A stretch of 64,000 nucleotides of DNA from Isoetes taiwanensis (GCA_021234155.1 JAJEKV010000028.1:9564134-9628133), one strand, 5' to 3'. Numbered from the stretch's first letter, positions 45,276-57,929 are shown. Program-made: numbers and translations. The notes: a model not told the origin generated them from the sequence alone.

Positions 45276-47825
45276 AGTCATATGATTTGAAGTCAAAATT
45301 TAGCAAAATTACATTGAAAAGGGTCTTAGTGCATATGCTAGTCTTCTACCTTGCACTCTAATGTCTTGTAGTACCCCATTCTAGCTTTTCAATCCATTTC
45401 AACCTCATCTTAAAAGAATTCCCACAGTAGCGGGAACCGAACCTTCCACCCATAGGGTTGAACCCCCCCAAACCCCCCCGTGCCAACCACTAAGGGCGGG
45501 CATCGTTTATGTTTGAATTATAATTCTTAATTAAATTTAAGCTCTAATAATGTTTGATAATATTAATGGCCAAGCCTTAGACTTAGAACCAAGATCCTTT
45601 AAGCTAGATAGAGACAGCATCGGCATTCATCACAGCTCAGTTGTCGCTCTTATCTTGCTAAGCGTCTTCTTGTCTACATACATGTAGTATAGTTAAACCT
45701 TTTTCTTAGAAATCCAGCGAGTTGCCAAGGCCTTAGAAATTGTTGTCACACGTTGGTATGATACACCAACACACATTATAGGTGCACTATCATCAAGTGT
45801 CTTCAGCCATGCCTTGTATCATAGACAATTGTCTAGGAATTCATTCTATCTAGGTAATTCAGTCTAGCACACCAAGTACATCCAGTGAATGAGTCTCCTT
45901 CTACCACCCCATAACAGTAAATAAGTACCTTCCTTAGTGTCTAGTAAAGTGCCAAGTGGGTCAATTAAGGGAGAGTGGATAAAGGCATAAAAATAGGGTT
46001 TGCAGAGTAAGTAGATATATGTATGGTAGTATTAGTTGCCTTGCGCTTAGGGCAATAATATAGGTCAGGAGAACCTTCGTTGCAGATCCTCGAGCCTCGA
46101 CAGTGGAGCCACTCGACAACATCAATGAATTGAAAGCAGAGGGCAACTTATGGAGGAAGCTTCAGCTAATCAAAAGCCAAGACGGTGTACAGGGAAGCCG
46201 AACAAAAATAAAGGAGAGCCTATAGGATGGATGATTGCGACATCAAGGATAGACACAAGACTTGCCAAGAGGGCTATGCAACAGCCAATGGGCATCATGG
46301 CACTTACAAAATTGATCACATTAGGGGAGGAACACCTCCTAGTCAAGGATATTCTCCAAGTGCCATATTGTCTCGAGGAACGGCCCCACATCGATGACTA
46401 ATGTCACAACTACACCACCAACGAGTACACTTCATCGACTTATGGTATCAAGAGCCCTAAAGGATGAGACTGGACATACCTCCTCGGAAGGGCAACTATC
46501 ATAGATATCCAGGCCATAGTAGTATCAGATTTGGACTTCAAGCAAACATGCTTTGACTAAGGAGGTATTACAAGTGAGCAAGGGTGGGCTCCTCAGGAAT
46601 AGAAATATGGCGTGACTGCAACAAACTTCTTCCTCATCAGCCCTGATACTTGAGCAAAATGCATCAACCCTCGGCACACCATCTCAAGATCACGACAATC
46701 TTCTACCTTAGAGATTGGAGGTCGAACACCATCAAGAAGAGGCATCATGGGGGACCAAATACCAGCATTATTAATTGATCAGTCAAGATTAGTCCCTGCA
46801 GATGGATGCACATAAACTCCTCTCAGAAGAGAAGTTGCACGCTTAGAAGTGGTAAAGCACTTTCGACATTGTCTTGACCTTATAACAGAAAGATGTGGCC
46901 GCCAGGAGGAAGAATCAAATTGACAAGGTCAACACAACAATATCAATTCAGGAGTTAGAAGAATCATCCTCGAATCTCGTAATCTCCAAGGCAGATGAGC
47001 GACATGAAAGATTCTAGAATGTGAAGAACATTACCTTCAAGCTCTAGGATGTGACACCGAGCCTTATGTCGCCACTACATCAGCAAGTCCACTAAGAGGG
47101 ATAATGTTAATGAAGATAGTCAACATCAACACTAAGGACGATCAGAGTCAGAATATGTTTGACAAAAGAAGCAGGGCACAGGAATGATTATACAGCAACT
47201 CCAAGGATACCACATTCTTTTCAATAAATTATGGACCATCGCCTTGCTACTCCAACGACTAATGACTACACCAGCTTTAAGCAAGCTAGAGGACCTATCA
47301 GATAGTTGAGTTTCTTAGAATTATGGGTGATAACATCCATGATGGGATTGGGTCGGAATTTCGAGTAGATTTTTTTGTTATTTCTTTTAGAAGGGATGTA
47401 CCCAAGATTTGAGCAAAGCTTCAAGGATTGGGAAGAAAATGTATGGAGTACAATAATTGTATACATTGCTGACAGATATCCAACATATTAAAACCTCTTC
47501 GTGAGCTTGATCACCTCGCTAAGAAGGATTCAATAATAGGATAACCGTCGACCATGTATATGACGAGTACTTCCGCAGCATAAGGAATAATCCAACCAAG
47601 TGAAGGGAAGCAATCTAATAAGTCCGGCCAACTTCTTAGATGGCATCAACTCAAAGGTGGGACTATTTCAAGAGGGCAATAAGTAAGAAAGGGGAGATCC
47701 TAGAGTTTAGATTAGATCTAAAACAAGAATAATTATCTAATCATATAGTTTTCTATGTGTGCCCAAAAGTAATGTCATCTTGAGCTAAACTTGTGGCCAT
47801 AAGATTTATGTAAGTAGTTATTTAA
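45276..47825 (+). other. Non-coding or unrecognised internal part of element B
   Basis: 2.5 kb with short ORFs only; the longest of note (46150-46401, 83 codons) has no motif I know. No gag is recognisable although gag should lie here. The segment 47320-47720 matches element C at 12600-13000. Confidence 0.6.
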
Positions 47826-50240
47826 CTTGTAATTTTGCACCTTCTAGATGGCGGACATCTTTAAGAGCAAGACTCTTAAGTCTAAATCTAGGCCAGTAGT
47901 TAAGGCAAGGCCGAGTAATTAGCAGCACCAATGGAACAAGAGTCAAGTTCGACATCAACCTTAAGCGAAGCAAAGTAGAGCATCGACACCAACTTATGTA
48001 CATTGGCAATTATGACCTCATAATAAGCATGCAATATTAAAGCTGCCTAAAGCAATAATTGATTATTATAAGCAAGAGATACTTATCCCAGCACCAAAGG
48101 GCAAGTACCTTATAATTTAAGTTAAGTAATTCCAATCGTGCAACGCATGTCAGTAAGGCAATTACTTAAGTGCATCATGAGGAATGAGGTCATACATAAG
48201 CTACAAGTTGTCGACTCCGACCGCAATAGTAAGAAGGAAGATGCTACTTTGAAACAGTTGCCTTGGCCAAATTCTAAGTAATTAAGAAGTCCCATGATAT
48301 ATCCCTTGATGAAATTTGAGAGCTTTTGCTCTATAGAAGCATAGAGACTGAAATCACTCTTGCACCGGATGCAGAGCCGATCAGCAAGGCTCTTTATAGA
48401 ATCAACACTTCCGAGCTAGCAGAGCTCAAGAAGCAGTTGTAGGAGTTGATTGACTTGGGGACCCTTTCGGCCAAGATGGAAGTCTAAAGATGTATATCAA
48501 CCATGGGCAGCTCAACAAGCAAACGACATAATGGATCAGCCCCAAGAAGCAGGATTCTTCTACAAAATCGACGTAAGCTCGGGCAATCAGCAAATAAGGA
48601 TGAAGGGGGAAGATAATTATAAGACTCCTTCAGAACACGGTATGGGCACTATGATTTCACAGTAATGCCCCTAAGTCTATGGAATGCTCCACCAACTTGT
48701 ATGCATTTGAGGACGACATCTTCGAAGAATTCCTTGGATGATTTCTTCATCAATTCTCTTCGACGACATCGTGATCTACAGCAAATCAATGGAAGAGCAT
48801 GCAGCCGTGGAGATGTTAAGACGTCGCCACTCATTGGCAAGCTTTTTGAAGCAGCAATTTGCAATGCCATCTCCACTTCGGCAAGCGAATTCGGCAAGAA
48901 GATAGAAGAAACCATCTTCCCCAACATGGAGTTCAAGCACATGATGGGCTAGTCCTTACAAGAGTGCAAGAACGGATTAAGAAAGAGAAACCTTCAAATA
49001 TTTTAAAAAGGAAGGTAATCTTTAATATCAAAGAACAACTATACTCAAAGCATAAGGAGTAAGAAAAATTTTCCAGGACACGCATAATAGCCCTATTTCC
49101 GGCCATGCAAATTTATAAAGGCCTACTTCAAGATTAGAAGTAGCTTCGTCTGGCCAGGTATGAAGAAGCAGATAATCAGACATAGCCAAGAATGTGTCAG
49201 TGGAGCCAGCACACAAGGGCATAACAACTTCGAATTCCAGGAGTTTTGGAACCTTGGGCGGTGCCAGACGCCAAGTGGGAAGTCTTCAGCATGGTTTTCA
49301 TAGCGGGCCTTCCAAGGACAACAAGAAGCTTTGAAGCCTTGATGGTTGTGGTATATAGCTTATCAAAAGGGCACATACTTGCCATGCCACACCATAGACA
49401 CAGCCTTGGATCTAGCCGTGTGGTCTACATAAGAGTTCTTGTAGGCTGCATGGAAGGCACGGGTCGATCATCACCAATAGAGATCCGGAGTTCCTTAGCG
49501 ACGTTTAGCAACACTTCTTCAACACGAGCTGCACCAACTTGTTGATGAGTTTTGTTTATCATTTGCAGTCAAATCGGCAAAGGAACCGCACCAACATAAT
49601 TTTGGAGAGCACGTTGGGAAACTATGATTGGAACAAGTAATCCAAATGGGCCGAGTACATCCACCTGGTCAATTACGTACAATAATATGAAGCAAGAGTC
49701 ATCGAAGATGTCTCCCCCATGATCAGTTACAGTTATCTATGTGGCATAATTTAGTGCCCAAGGTGGAAGTTTCTCAACAACGACAGCATATATGTGGTAG
49801 CTTTTGGTAGAAGTGTGAGAGTATCTTCAACAGCATGGGCATATCTGAAGAGTATAGCAGATAGACATAAAACTCCTCGAGAGTTGTTTTGTTGTGACAG
49901 ATAAAGTTGGCTCAAGTAAAGGTTAAGCAAGGGAAGCTTCGCATTGGCAACTGTAAGAAGCTCGCCCCTAGGTGGACCGGTCCGTTCAAGATCTTGGAGA
50001 AGAGTGGGCTCCCAAGCCTACAAGTTGGATCTCTCAGCCCACCTTAAGGTCTTCCATGTGAGTCTATTGAAAAGGCACGATCCTAACCCTGAGGAGGTTT
50101 TGGATACTTCAACTTTGTTGGAAATGACGGAGGATCAGGTTGAAATTGTGCCTGAATTGTCCGTGGAAGACACGATCTAGGTATTGAAGCAGGATTGGAG
50201 AAGCAATACCCAGAGTTTAGGAAGGAGTTTGATGGGCGAG
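47826..50240 (+). pseudogene. Element B pol remnant
   Basis: Heavily broken. Protease start like that of A near 47840-47910; EITLAPDAEPI and ELAELKKQL near 48350-48440 (RT start); MDQPQEAGFFYKIDVSSGNQQIRM (split here; 48531-48602) as RT palm; an LVTRV region then integrase traces (49080-49545, with VPDAKWEVFSMVFIAGLPRT around 49255-49320); and KKLAPRWTGPFK and HVSLLKRHDPNPEEVLD (49955-50110), the end of integrase and a truncated chromodomain. Many stops and frameshifts. Order and spacing follow element A. Confidence 0.8.
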
Positions 50241-51460
50241 TCGTCTCCGATTTGATCGACGCCGACTTGCCAGGAGGTTAGCTTAGTATGTTTCTTAGTT
50301 AGCCTTAAGTTCTGGCTCATGTATTCTAGTTAGCAGAGTGCATGTGCCAGAATCTTGGAACGTGTGGGCGATGATGGGATACGCCTTTAAGGCATTCTCT
50401 AGGCCAACACGCACCAAGAGGTGCGCATGACCATTAGGGTCATGTGAGTGAGGAATGAGGCATGGTGGGCGATGATGGGACATCGATCGGATGCTCTCTA
50501 TGCCGCGATGCGGGGTACGCACACCTGGCCGTAGGAGGGTCATGGTGAAGATTAAAGTGATCATGCGCGATGATGGGATCGTGAGACGTTCCCTAGCTTA
50601 AAACCCTTGGGGCATGATGCACTGGGGTGTACTCGATCTGGGGGATCGTGTACAAGGTAGCACTTGATCATGGGCGATGATAGGATCATCTTAAATGGTC
50701 CTTAAGCTCAAATCCTTATGGGGCCATGATCGGGTGCAAGGTAGTAGGGTAACCTTGAGCTGGTAGTTCGGCTCAAGGAGGTAGGTAAGGGGGGTGGTCG
50801 GGTAAAAGCATGTTAGGGTGTACCACTTTTGGAACCTGCAAAAGTACATACACTAGGTACTTCAGAACTGGGTACTTTCTCATTTTTATTTTCATTAAAA
50901 CTAGTACAAAGGTCCAAAATAAAAGTCAAGGACGCATTAATATTCAAAGTTAAGATAAAGATAATGCTATCGGAGACCAAAATATATATAAAAGTTCTAA
51001 AATGTAACTTTTATTGAGATATTACACGGGTACCCAGTACCCAGTCCTGGGTACCTTTTTAGGTACTTTTTTGGTCACTAAATAATACTTTTTAAGGGAC
51101 ACCCTAACATGCTTTTACCCGGTCCCCTAAAACCACAAACTTATTTAACTTATATAATGTAATGTGCTCCTTGTGCAGGCAAGTAAGAGGTGGGCATCGA
51201 GGAGGGGCGCATTACGAGAGGATAGGGGGAGCCATAATTTAGATTATGAACCCTAATAACTCTTATAGTAATATTTCCTAATTATTATAAGAAGTAACTT
51301 GTTAAGGTTGTATAATTTTGTATAAGTACAAATATAGCCTAAATTTTGACAATTAACTTTTAATAGGAAGTTGACCGTTTAAATTGAATCATGTTATGTT
51401 GTTTTGCAGGCATAAGGTAGGTTAGTCACCTTAGCGCAATGCTGAGGACAGCATTGTCCT
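50241..51460 (+). repeat. Element B 3' untranslated region with four ~103-bp repeats
   Basis: Motif gggcgatgatggga or variants near 50367, 50466, 50567 and 50672, parallel to A at 24925-25231. The region is interrupted by a MITE at 50800-51120. An AT-rich part (51220-51400) precedes the polypurine tract. Confidence 0.65.
50800..51120. mobile_element. 321-bp MITE in element B
   Basis: A 22-bp perfect terminal inverted repeat starting gggtaaaagcatgttaggg and flanking ggtc duplications (50796-50799, 51121-51124). Element A at about 25330-25345 reads ggtggtcccctaaaacc without it, which is the empty site. Further inverted similarity (gggtactttct, and aggtactttttt in the right arm) lies inside. 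No coding sequence. The superfamily is not certain; the 4-bp duplication equals that of element D, but the ends differ. Confidence 0.9.
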
Positions 51461-51473
51461 AAGGGGGGGAGAA
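51461..51473 (+). promoter_or_regulatory. Polypurine tract of element B
   Basis: aagggggggagaa abuts the 3' LTR start TGTGACGTTCC at 51474. Confidence 0.85.
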
Positions 51474-53119
51474 TGTGACGTTCCAGGGGAATATACGCTA
51501 TGAATACGTATATTTCTGGACCCGTCACTATACAAGTCTATCCTCATAGCCTTGTATACCATAGATTGTGGCACTAGGGGGCATGACTAAGTTATTCATA
51601 TAACTTAGCCAACCTTAGGTTAAGACCATTTTCCACGTGGCCTTAACCTATTGGGCAACCGCCACACGAGACTCACCCGATTGGTGCCACGTGGAAACTT
51701 AGGTGGACCTAACTTATATAGGCTGGAACCCTAACCCTAGGCCTCTTTCCAGCCCTAGCACCCAGAGACTCATCTACTCGTTCGAAACCCTGTTTCGAAC
51801 ATCGTTTGCTGTGGCATAGACTGGTGCAGCAGCCCCCGCAGGGTAGACTCGTTCTTGGAGCAAGAGCAGCATCACGTGAGTCGAAGACCATGGAGGCACA
51901 CGGATCGGGAGGGAGAGCATTAGGAGCAGGTATGTAGGGTAGTAGTTGTGATAGCTCATCTGGAATTAGTATTCCGGATGTGCTAGTATCTTGTATCTAG
52001 AGTAGAGCCATCCTAGAACCCGTATTCAACATCTTGAACCCTAATCAATGAACCCTAACCATTAGTTAGATTGTATGATTAGGTTAAGATGTTCTTCTTA
52101 TGATCATTCTTAGGATATGATGATTATGTGATGTTGGTTGATCATGTTTGCTCCTCTTGTATTGGGAAGGGGGGTAGAGACCTAGGGCCATATGTAGTAT
52201 GCTCCTAGAGTAGATCCCTTAGTTCCTATTAGTTGCGGCCTGTGCATAGTAGCCCACCAGGCTATAGAGGCTATTATGTGACTCAGCACTATACAACGGG
52301 GCTAGAGGCAATGCGGAGGGAGGATCCCTGCTGAGTGGGGGATACGGGGGATCCCATAGTGGGCTAGGCTTATGGTCGGTCACTTCGTGCGGGCCGAGCA
52401 TGGGTCTGACACCTCCTGGGGCGATGGTGTCGCCCTGCCTCTCAAGAGCTGCAAGTGTCGGCTTGGCTCTTGTTTTGGGGGGTTCAGTCGGGTACGAATC
52501 GTGTGTCGCCACGATTCTCTAGCCGCCCGCGGAACCTCTAGACCCCGGGAAGGGGAGATGCAACCCTTCCTGCCTCATCGGACCAGGGAGATGCAACCTG
52601 GAGTAGTCCCGATGGGTGATACCATGGGATTACGTATCCGGAAGGCTAGAGTCACGCCAGAGCTTGATTTAGCCCATCTGCAAAGTATGCACAGGAGGGG
52701 CGGATGGAGTGGTCAACCCTAGCCATTGTCTTATGCCAGCCCTCGCCATTGTTATGACTCGGTCTGCTCTATCTTGAGGCCTAGCCAGTCAGTCACCCTC
52801 CTTATGAGTCGGAGCCATGGGTAGGAGCTCTTATGTTTTATGGCATAGGATTATCTTCTTTGCAGTTGTGGATATGTGATGGACTACCCTTCGAGGTAGT
52901 ATGTTGTATTGTTATTGCTAGTTCTGACGTTGTTTATGCTTCCGCTGTGATAGGAGCCCATAGGGGAAGGGCGCGCAAGACACCTTCGTGTCCCCTGCCC
53001 GCACTAGGATTCTCTCAGAGTGCGGGTTAGACGGAGGGCCCATGCGGTTGATGGACCGGATGGGGGATTTCCTGCCGAGTGTACGGCCGGGCGCCGTATA
53101 TTTAGCAGGGAGCGTCACA
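51474..53119 (+). repeat. 3' LTR of element B
   Basis: 1646 bp, TGTGACGTTCCAGGGG to AGCGTCACA. Nearly the same as the 5' LTR, with a few clusters of differences (for example around 51690, 51920 and 52330-52440). It provides the uninterrupted reference for the site of element D. Confidence 0.9.
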
Positions 53120-53260
53120 TTTTCACATGGTTTTTTTATGATTTCGTTGTTGTATTCATTGAGGTGTACTAAATAGTATTTCTAGAGTGCACCCTTTATG
53201 GGCCGTTAATTTTCGTTGGCTGAAACAATCTGAGGGTTGTTGTCTTTCTCTGCATGTTTG

Positions 53261-53405
53261 TGCATGAACACTGCGCATGTGTATGCATGTGCATGTGCAC
53301 GTGTGTGCATGTGCATGTGCATGTGCATGTGCACGTGTGTGCATGTGCATGTGTATTCTGCTTGTGCATGTGCATGTGCATGTGCATGCGCATGTGCATG
53401 TGTAC
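53261..53405. repeat. TGCATG/TGTG microsatellite
   Basis: About 145 bp of tgcatg and tgcacgtg units. The overlapping ORFs on both strands (His/Met/Cys runs) are products of the repeat. Confidence 0.9.
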
Positions 53406-54104
53406 TTGCCCTCTTGGATTCTTGTTGCCGGAGTGGATGTTTGCTGATGGAAGGTTATCACGAGATAGATTTTTTGCTCACATTTACAAAGGTATTTGTT
53501 TTTTAATGTTTCTTGATTAATATAATGGTATTTTTACAAGATATTGGTTTTTCGATTCTACAATGCAATGCCGCAAAACCCGCCTTTGTTTCCTTCACTT
53601 TGTCATTCTAAGATTTGTTGCAGATTCTAAAAGAGTTTAGAGTTTTAGGCCCTCTGTTTGCTTCCAACTTCTTGGATATTCCCCGCTTTCTTTGGTTTAT
53701 TCATAGTAACCGACCTTTAGCTTCAATCAACAAATGGATTCTTGTGCACACAACAAAGCGGATTATTCCATGCCGCTTTTCGAAGTCGTGCGCGATCGGT
53801 CAAGCAGTGGCCATATGGAGCATCCAAAATCATATGGATTGATAAACAATGGTTTCATTGTGAAAGAGAAATAGTCAGAGTCTGAAGTAACACGTGGAAT
53901 GCTAACAGAGCAAGCTTGCTTCAAAACCTCTATCCTTGATCTCGCTTCGATCGTTATAGAAACCTACTCCACATCACCAAACTGGCCGATTCTCTTCACT
54001 TGTTAAACCAAAGCCAGGCAACCCGTGAGAAAGTGTCACTAAGTTCTTTATGAACCTCACCAATTGTTACTGCAGAGTAACGTTGATGTTGTTGTCTTTC
54101 ATGC

Positions 54105-54250
54105 AATGGTTTGTGAATAAAACATTATTGTCAAGCATATCAATGTCTAAAGCTTTTATTTGATTCAATTTTATTTTGTTACTAAAGGTTTGTGAATAAA
54201 ACATTATTGTAGAGCATATCAGTGTCAAAAGCTTTTATTGATTCTATTTT
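54105..54250. repeat. Tandem duplication of ~77 bp
   Basis: ggtttgtgaataaaacatta followed by ttgt, gagcatatca and aaagcttttatt-type blocks occurs at 54109 and 54187 with few differences. Confidence 0.75.
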
Positions 54251-55092
54251 CTAAATTAATATCAATCTAACCAATTTCTTTCCTTTACGTTCATGCACCA
54301 TCAGCGCAACCACCACCTGCGCATGGCGAAGACCCTATTGATGTGTTGTTATTATGGTTGGTTGGTTGGTTGGGTTTACGTGCGCAAGTAAATAGGCTAA
54401 CTGCCCTCTGCAGATTGTTTGATAGGCAAATCAACGAAGATGTATATCGTATCTTAAGCCGCTATCTATTTTGAGTGCTTCAAAATTGCTATAATACTCT
54501 TGCTGTCTTCAATGGCTTAATAAATTTTTAAATAATATGCTTTTAAAGCGTATGTAATTAAGTTACATTATGCTATAATATTATAGTTACTCAGGCTTCA
54601 TATTAGTTTTTTTTTTTTTGTTATAATGCTAGATATTAGATATTCATGTTTTGCATGTTTACATGTTTTTACATATGTTTGGTTTTTTTAGGGCCCGAAG
54701 GGCCCAAAATTTTTTTTAATATAACAACCAACACACAACTACCATTAACATTAATTATCACAACCATTGGATCCAATACATTTAAATTAAAATCCCCCTT
54801 AAACCCCCTTTGGTTTGGGTGCATATTCACACGGGGGGTGACTCCAGGCAACGAGAGCTGTTGGATAGGCATATTCACCCCTTATTCCTTAATCTACACC
54901 GTACGCAAAATTCCTCGTTTGTGGGGTATGCAAGTACAAAATTTGCTATACTGTATAACAAGATTTGCAAAATACTATAAGATTTGAAGCAAAATACTAT
55001 ATGGTGTTGATTTTGTACGTGCAAAATATAATTATAAGGAAGATATTTTAATGTGTGTGGTCCTTAAATGATCAAACTAGTTGTTTCCAATA

Positions 55093-55143
55093 GGGCATGT
55101 TTATCCAAGCTTCAACTAAGTCTTATTGGATAAGCATGCCCTT
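55093..55143. repeat. Stem-loop, 16-bp arms
   Basis: agggcatgtttatcca and tggataagcatgccct pair with one mismatch around a loop of about 19 bases. Possibly a small foldback element or end of one. Confidence 0.6.
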
Positions 55144-56204
55144 TACTTTTTTTTTTTACTTTTTTTTTTAATCATACAATGGAGGTGATGTGATTGCCCT
55201 TTCTTTGTCATTAAAAAGAATCTAGGATTTCTGTGTATGGATGGACATTTCTCCAATAAACATAGTTTGGCTGCAAATTTGAAAGGCTTGTGAGCCTTTG
55301 CCCACAAACATCAAATACCACTTGACCATTTTCCCTCCTACATCAAAGCCTATCAAATATCAGAAGACCATTTCACCTCGCTCATCATCCAAATGACTAA
55401 GTCCTGAAAGAAAGGTCGTGGGAGTGATTATATCCTAGTGTAATGCAGAGATCATAGAGATGGGACCTCTAAGTGATTGATTATGTCCTAATTAACAAAG
55501 ATTCTATAGAGATGGGGTCCTATAAGTGACTGCATTCTAATGTAACAAAGATATCATAGAGGAGTTGTATTACATGATGGGACAATGGAAGCATCACAAT
55601 ACTTGTATGTGTGACGTTGACATTACAACAGACAACACCATTATTATGAAGAAGATTGAGCAATGATAATGCCATAGTTGGACAAAAGATGGAAGGAAGA
55701 ATTGACAAGGGGAGGAGAAGATCTCCAATGTGATGCGAAGGCTGGGAAATTGGTGGTGCACGAAGGTCATGCTCGAATAGGGTCCAGTGTAAACGTCAGA
55801 GAACACGAGCACGAGCACGATGTATAATCTTACCCTATTGGGGTGGAGGGTACTAGGACCTTGGATGGCTAGGATGTGCTCCAAGGGTGTGGGAAACGGC
55901 GACATCCATCGATTGATTGGCAGATATAGAGGTATAGGGGAACAAGCATGAAGGTAGAGGGTAAATAAAAGAGGGGGGGCAATAAGTCAACAAAAATGTT
56001 GGGCTAATATTTTCCACACACGTTGTTGTTTAGGACCAAGCCCTAATACAACTAAGATACAACCAAACAAAGAAGAAGATACAAGAAACAAGAAGATACG
56101 TAGAAACGGAACGAAGCTCCAACTCCGGCAGAGCGCGACTTTTTGCGCGTCATTTTATGGCCGGATTTTGATTCCAGTCTTGGACCGAATCAATCGCCAT
56201 CTCC

Positions 56205-56213
56205 TTTATATCC
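56205..56213 (+). promoter_or_regulatory. TATA-like box of LRX gene
   Basis: tttatatcc lies 157 bp upstream of the ATG at 56370, which would give a 5' untranslated leader of about 120-130 bases. No other TATA-like motif was seen nearby. Confidence 0.5.
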
Positions 56214-56369
56214 CTCGCTTTTTCCCAAGCTTTAAGAACCGGCTTAGTCCGGCGGAATTTCTAGCTCTTCAGGCCCAGGAACCGGCTTTAATCCGGCATT
56301 TTTCTAGCCTTGCAGAGCAATCTAACCTATCAGCTCTGTTTTTATGTAATTTCTTTGAAATCATTCACC

Positions 56370-57929
56370 ATGTCCCGAGCTTGGCCGCCATGGCTCCTCT
56401 TCTTTGTGTTTCTGGCTATGGCTATGAATGTAATGTCGGAAAATGCCCCTCCTCCGCCTTCCAATTCCAGCCAAGAAAGGGCTTATACATTTCTTCAAGC
56501 TTGGAAGAAAAATATTACCCGTGATCCTTTCAATTATACTGGTTCTTGGATCGGCTATGATGTTTGCAGCTACAAAGGGGTGTTTTGTTCCAATGGGACA
56601 AACAGCACAAAGCCTTGTGATAGAATTGTTACCGGAATTGATCTTAACCATGCATATATTTCCGGAACAATACCAGAAGAAATTGGTCTGATGAAAGAAT
56701 TGGTTCTGATTCATCTGAACAGTAATTTTTTTAGAAGTCCTCTGCCCAACGGAATAAGCTGCCTGCCTAATCTGTATGAATTGGACCTGAGCAACAACAG
56801 ATTCTCAGGAACATTTCCAAATGTATTGCTTGATCTGCCTAGTTTGGTCTACTTAGACATCAGGTACAATCTATACAGGGGGGAAATTCCTAAAGAGCTG
56901 TTTGATAAGAAGCTGGATGCAATTTTTGTGAATCACAACAGCTTCGATTGTGAATTGCCCTCTAATTTTGGGAATTCTCCTGCGTCTGTGATAGTTCTAG
57001 CAGGAAATTCTTTGCAGGGATCTATTCCGTCAAGCATCAGCAACATGAAGAACACTCTGAACGAGATTATTTTTCAGAATAACAAATTCACAGGGTGTGT
57101 GCCAGAGACTCTAGGCGATCTACAGAATGTGACAGTTTTTGATGTGCAGAACAGTGGATTGGGAGGGGAGCTGCCCAGTTCATTGGCAAATTTGACCAAC
57201 ATTGAGCAGCTGAATGTGGCAGAGAATCTGTTCTCTGGGAATGTATCAGAGGCTATATGCGATCTTCCCAAGCTCAAGAATCTGACACTATTTGACAATT
57301 TCTTCACAGGTGTGGATGACTCGTGCAACAAATTGGAGACCCTCAATGAGACAGAGAATTGCATTGATAATGAACCTCATCAGAGGGATGAGCAGGAGTG
57401 CAAAGAATTCCTTTCATATCCTCAAACTTGCTTCCCCATTCCCTTGGCTCCTCCCATTCCTTATCCTCCTCCACCACCACCATCTCCGCCACCGCCATCT
57501 CCGCCACCGCCGTCTCCTCCTCCGCCTTCGCCCCCTCCACCATCACCCCCGCCACCTTCTCCCCCTCCCCCATCTCCTCCACCACCACCCTCACCCCCGC
57601 CTCCTAAACCTCACCACCCGCCGCCCTCACCGCCTCCTCCGTCTCCTCCACCCCCATCTCCACCCCCTCCATGTGACCCTCCAAAACCTCACCACCCGCC
57701 GCCCTCACCGCCTCCGCCGTCTCCTCCGCCTCCTAAACCTCACCACCCGCCACCATCTCCTCCACCGCCGTCGCCTCCTCCCCCTCCATGTGACCCTCCT
57801 CCAAAACCTCACCACCTTCCGCCACCTCCGCCTCCACCTCCAAGTCCTCCATGTGACCCCCTCCAGAACCACACCACCTTCCGCCACCTCCGCCTCCACC
57901 TCCAAGTCCTCCATGTGACCCCCCTCTAG
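56370..57929 (+). CDS. LRX: Leucine-rich repeat extensin (LRX) protein, tail frameshifted
   Basis: 519 codons from ATG 56370. Signal peptide about 1-24 (hydrophobic core WLLFFVFLAMAM). An N-terminal LRR cap (about 25-85, YTFLQAWKKN, paired Cys) is followed by about ten plant-type LRRs at 88-330 (ISGTIPEEIG, LDLSNNRFSGTFP, IIFQNNKFTGCVPETLG), a Cys hinge (about 335-360), then an extensin domain of SPPPP repeats from about 361 interspersed with KPHHPPP and CDPP. LRX proteins sit in the cell wall, where the LRR part binds RALF peptides and the extensin part is cross-linked. The frame is lost near 57855, just after a CDP, and stops at 57929, while extensin motifs go on in other frames to about 58314. 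No intron is seen, as usual for the family. An upstream TTG gives 20 more codons, but the ATG fits the signal peptide. Confidence 0.85.
   Translation: MSRAWPPWLLFFVFLAMAMNVMSENAPPPPSNSSQERAYTFLQAWKKNITRDPFNYTGSWIGYDVCSYKGVFCSNGTNSTKPCDRIVTGIDLNHAYISGTIPEEIGLMKELVLIHLNSNFFRSPLPNGISCLPNLYELDLSNNRFSGTFPNVLLDLPSLVYLDIRYNLYRGEIPKELFDKKLDAIFVNHNSFDCELPSNFGNSPASVIVLAGNSLQGSIPSSISNMKNTLNEIIFQNNKFTGCVPETLGDLQNVTVFDVQNSGLGGELPSSLANLTNIEQLNVAENLFSGNVSEAICDLPKLKNLTLFDNFFTGVDDSCNKLETLNETENCIDNEPHQRDEQECKEFLSYPQTCFPIPLAPPIPYPPPPPPSPPPPSPPPPSPPPPSPPPPSPPPPSPPPPSPPPPPSPPPPKPHHPPPSPPPPSPPPPSPPPPCDPPKPHHPPPSPPPPSPPPPKPHHPPPSPPPPSPPPPPCDPPPKPHHLPPPPPPPPSPPCDPLQNHTTFRHLRLHLQVLHVTPL

Larger units (their letters stand above)
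29965..53119 (+). mobile_element. Element B: Ty3/gypsy chromovirus relative with decayed pol
   Basis: Flanked by ttttc at 29960-29964 and 53120-53124. LTRs are about 1644 bp (5', split by element D) and 1646 bp (3'). PBS, an upstream ORF, hairpin cassettes, pol remnant, repeat-bearing 3' region and polypurine tract follow in order. LTRs are closely similar while pol is full of stops and gag is not recognisable, so B was probably already defective when it jumped and was helped in trans. Confidence 0.9.
53125..56200. other. AT-rich spacer upstream of LRX gene
   Basis: 3 kb with no gene I can support. It contains a TGCATG-type microsatellite (53261-53405), a tandem duplication (54105-54250), poly-T stretches (54609-54620, 55145-55170), and a stem-loop (55093-55143). 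The ORF at 54646-54987 is AT-biased and has no domain signal. Confidence 0.6.

Noticed and set aside
53196-53520. ORFs with His/Met or Cys/Met runs on both strands
   Set aside because: Translation of the TGCATG microsatellite, no start or domain support.
57292-57918. 208-codon ORF rich in His, Leu and Arg over the extensin region
   Set aside because: Shadow frame of the SPPPP repeats of the LRX gene.
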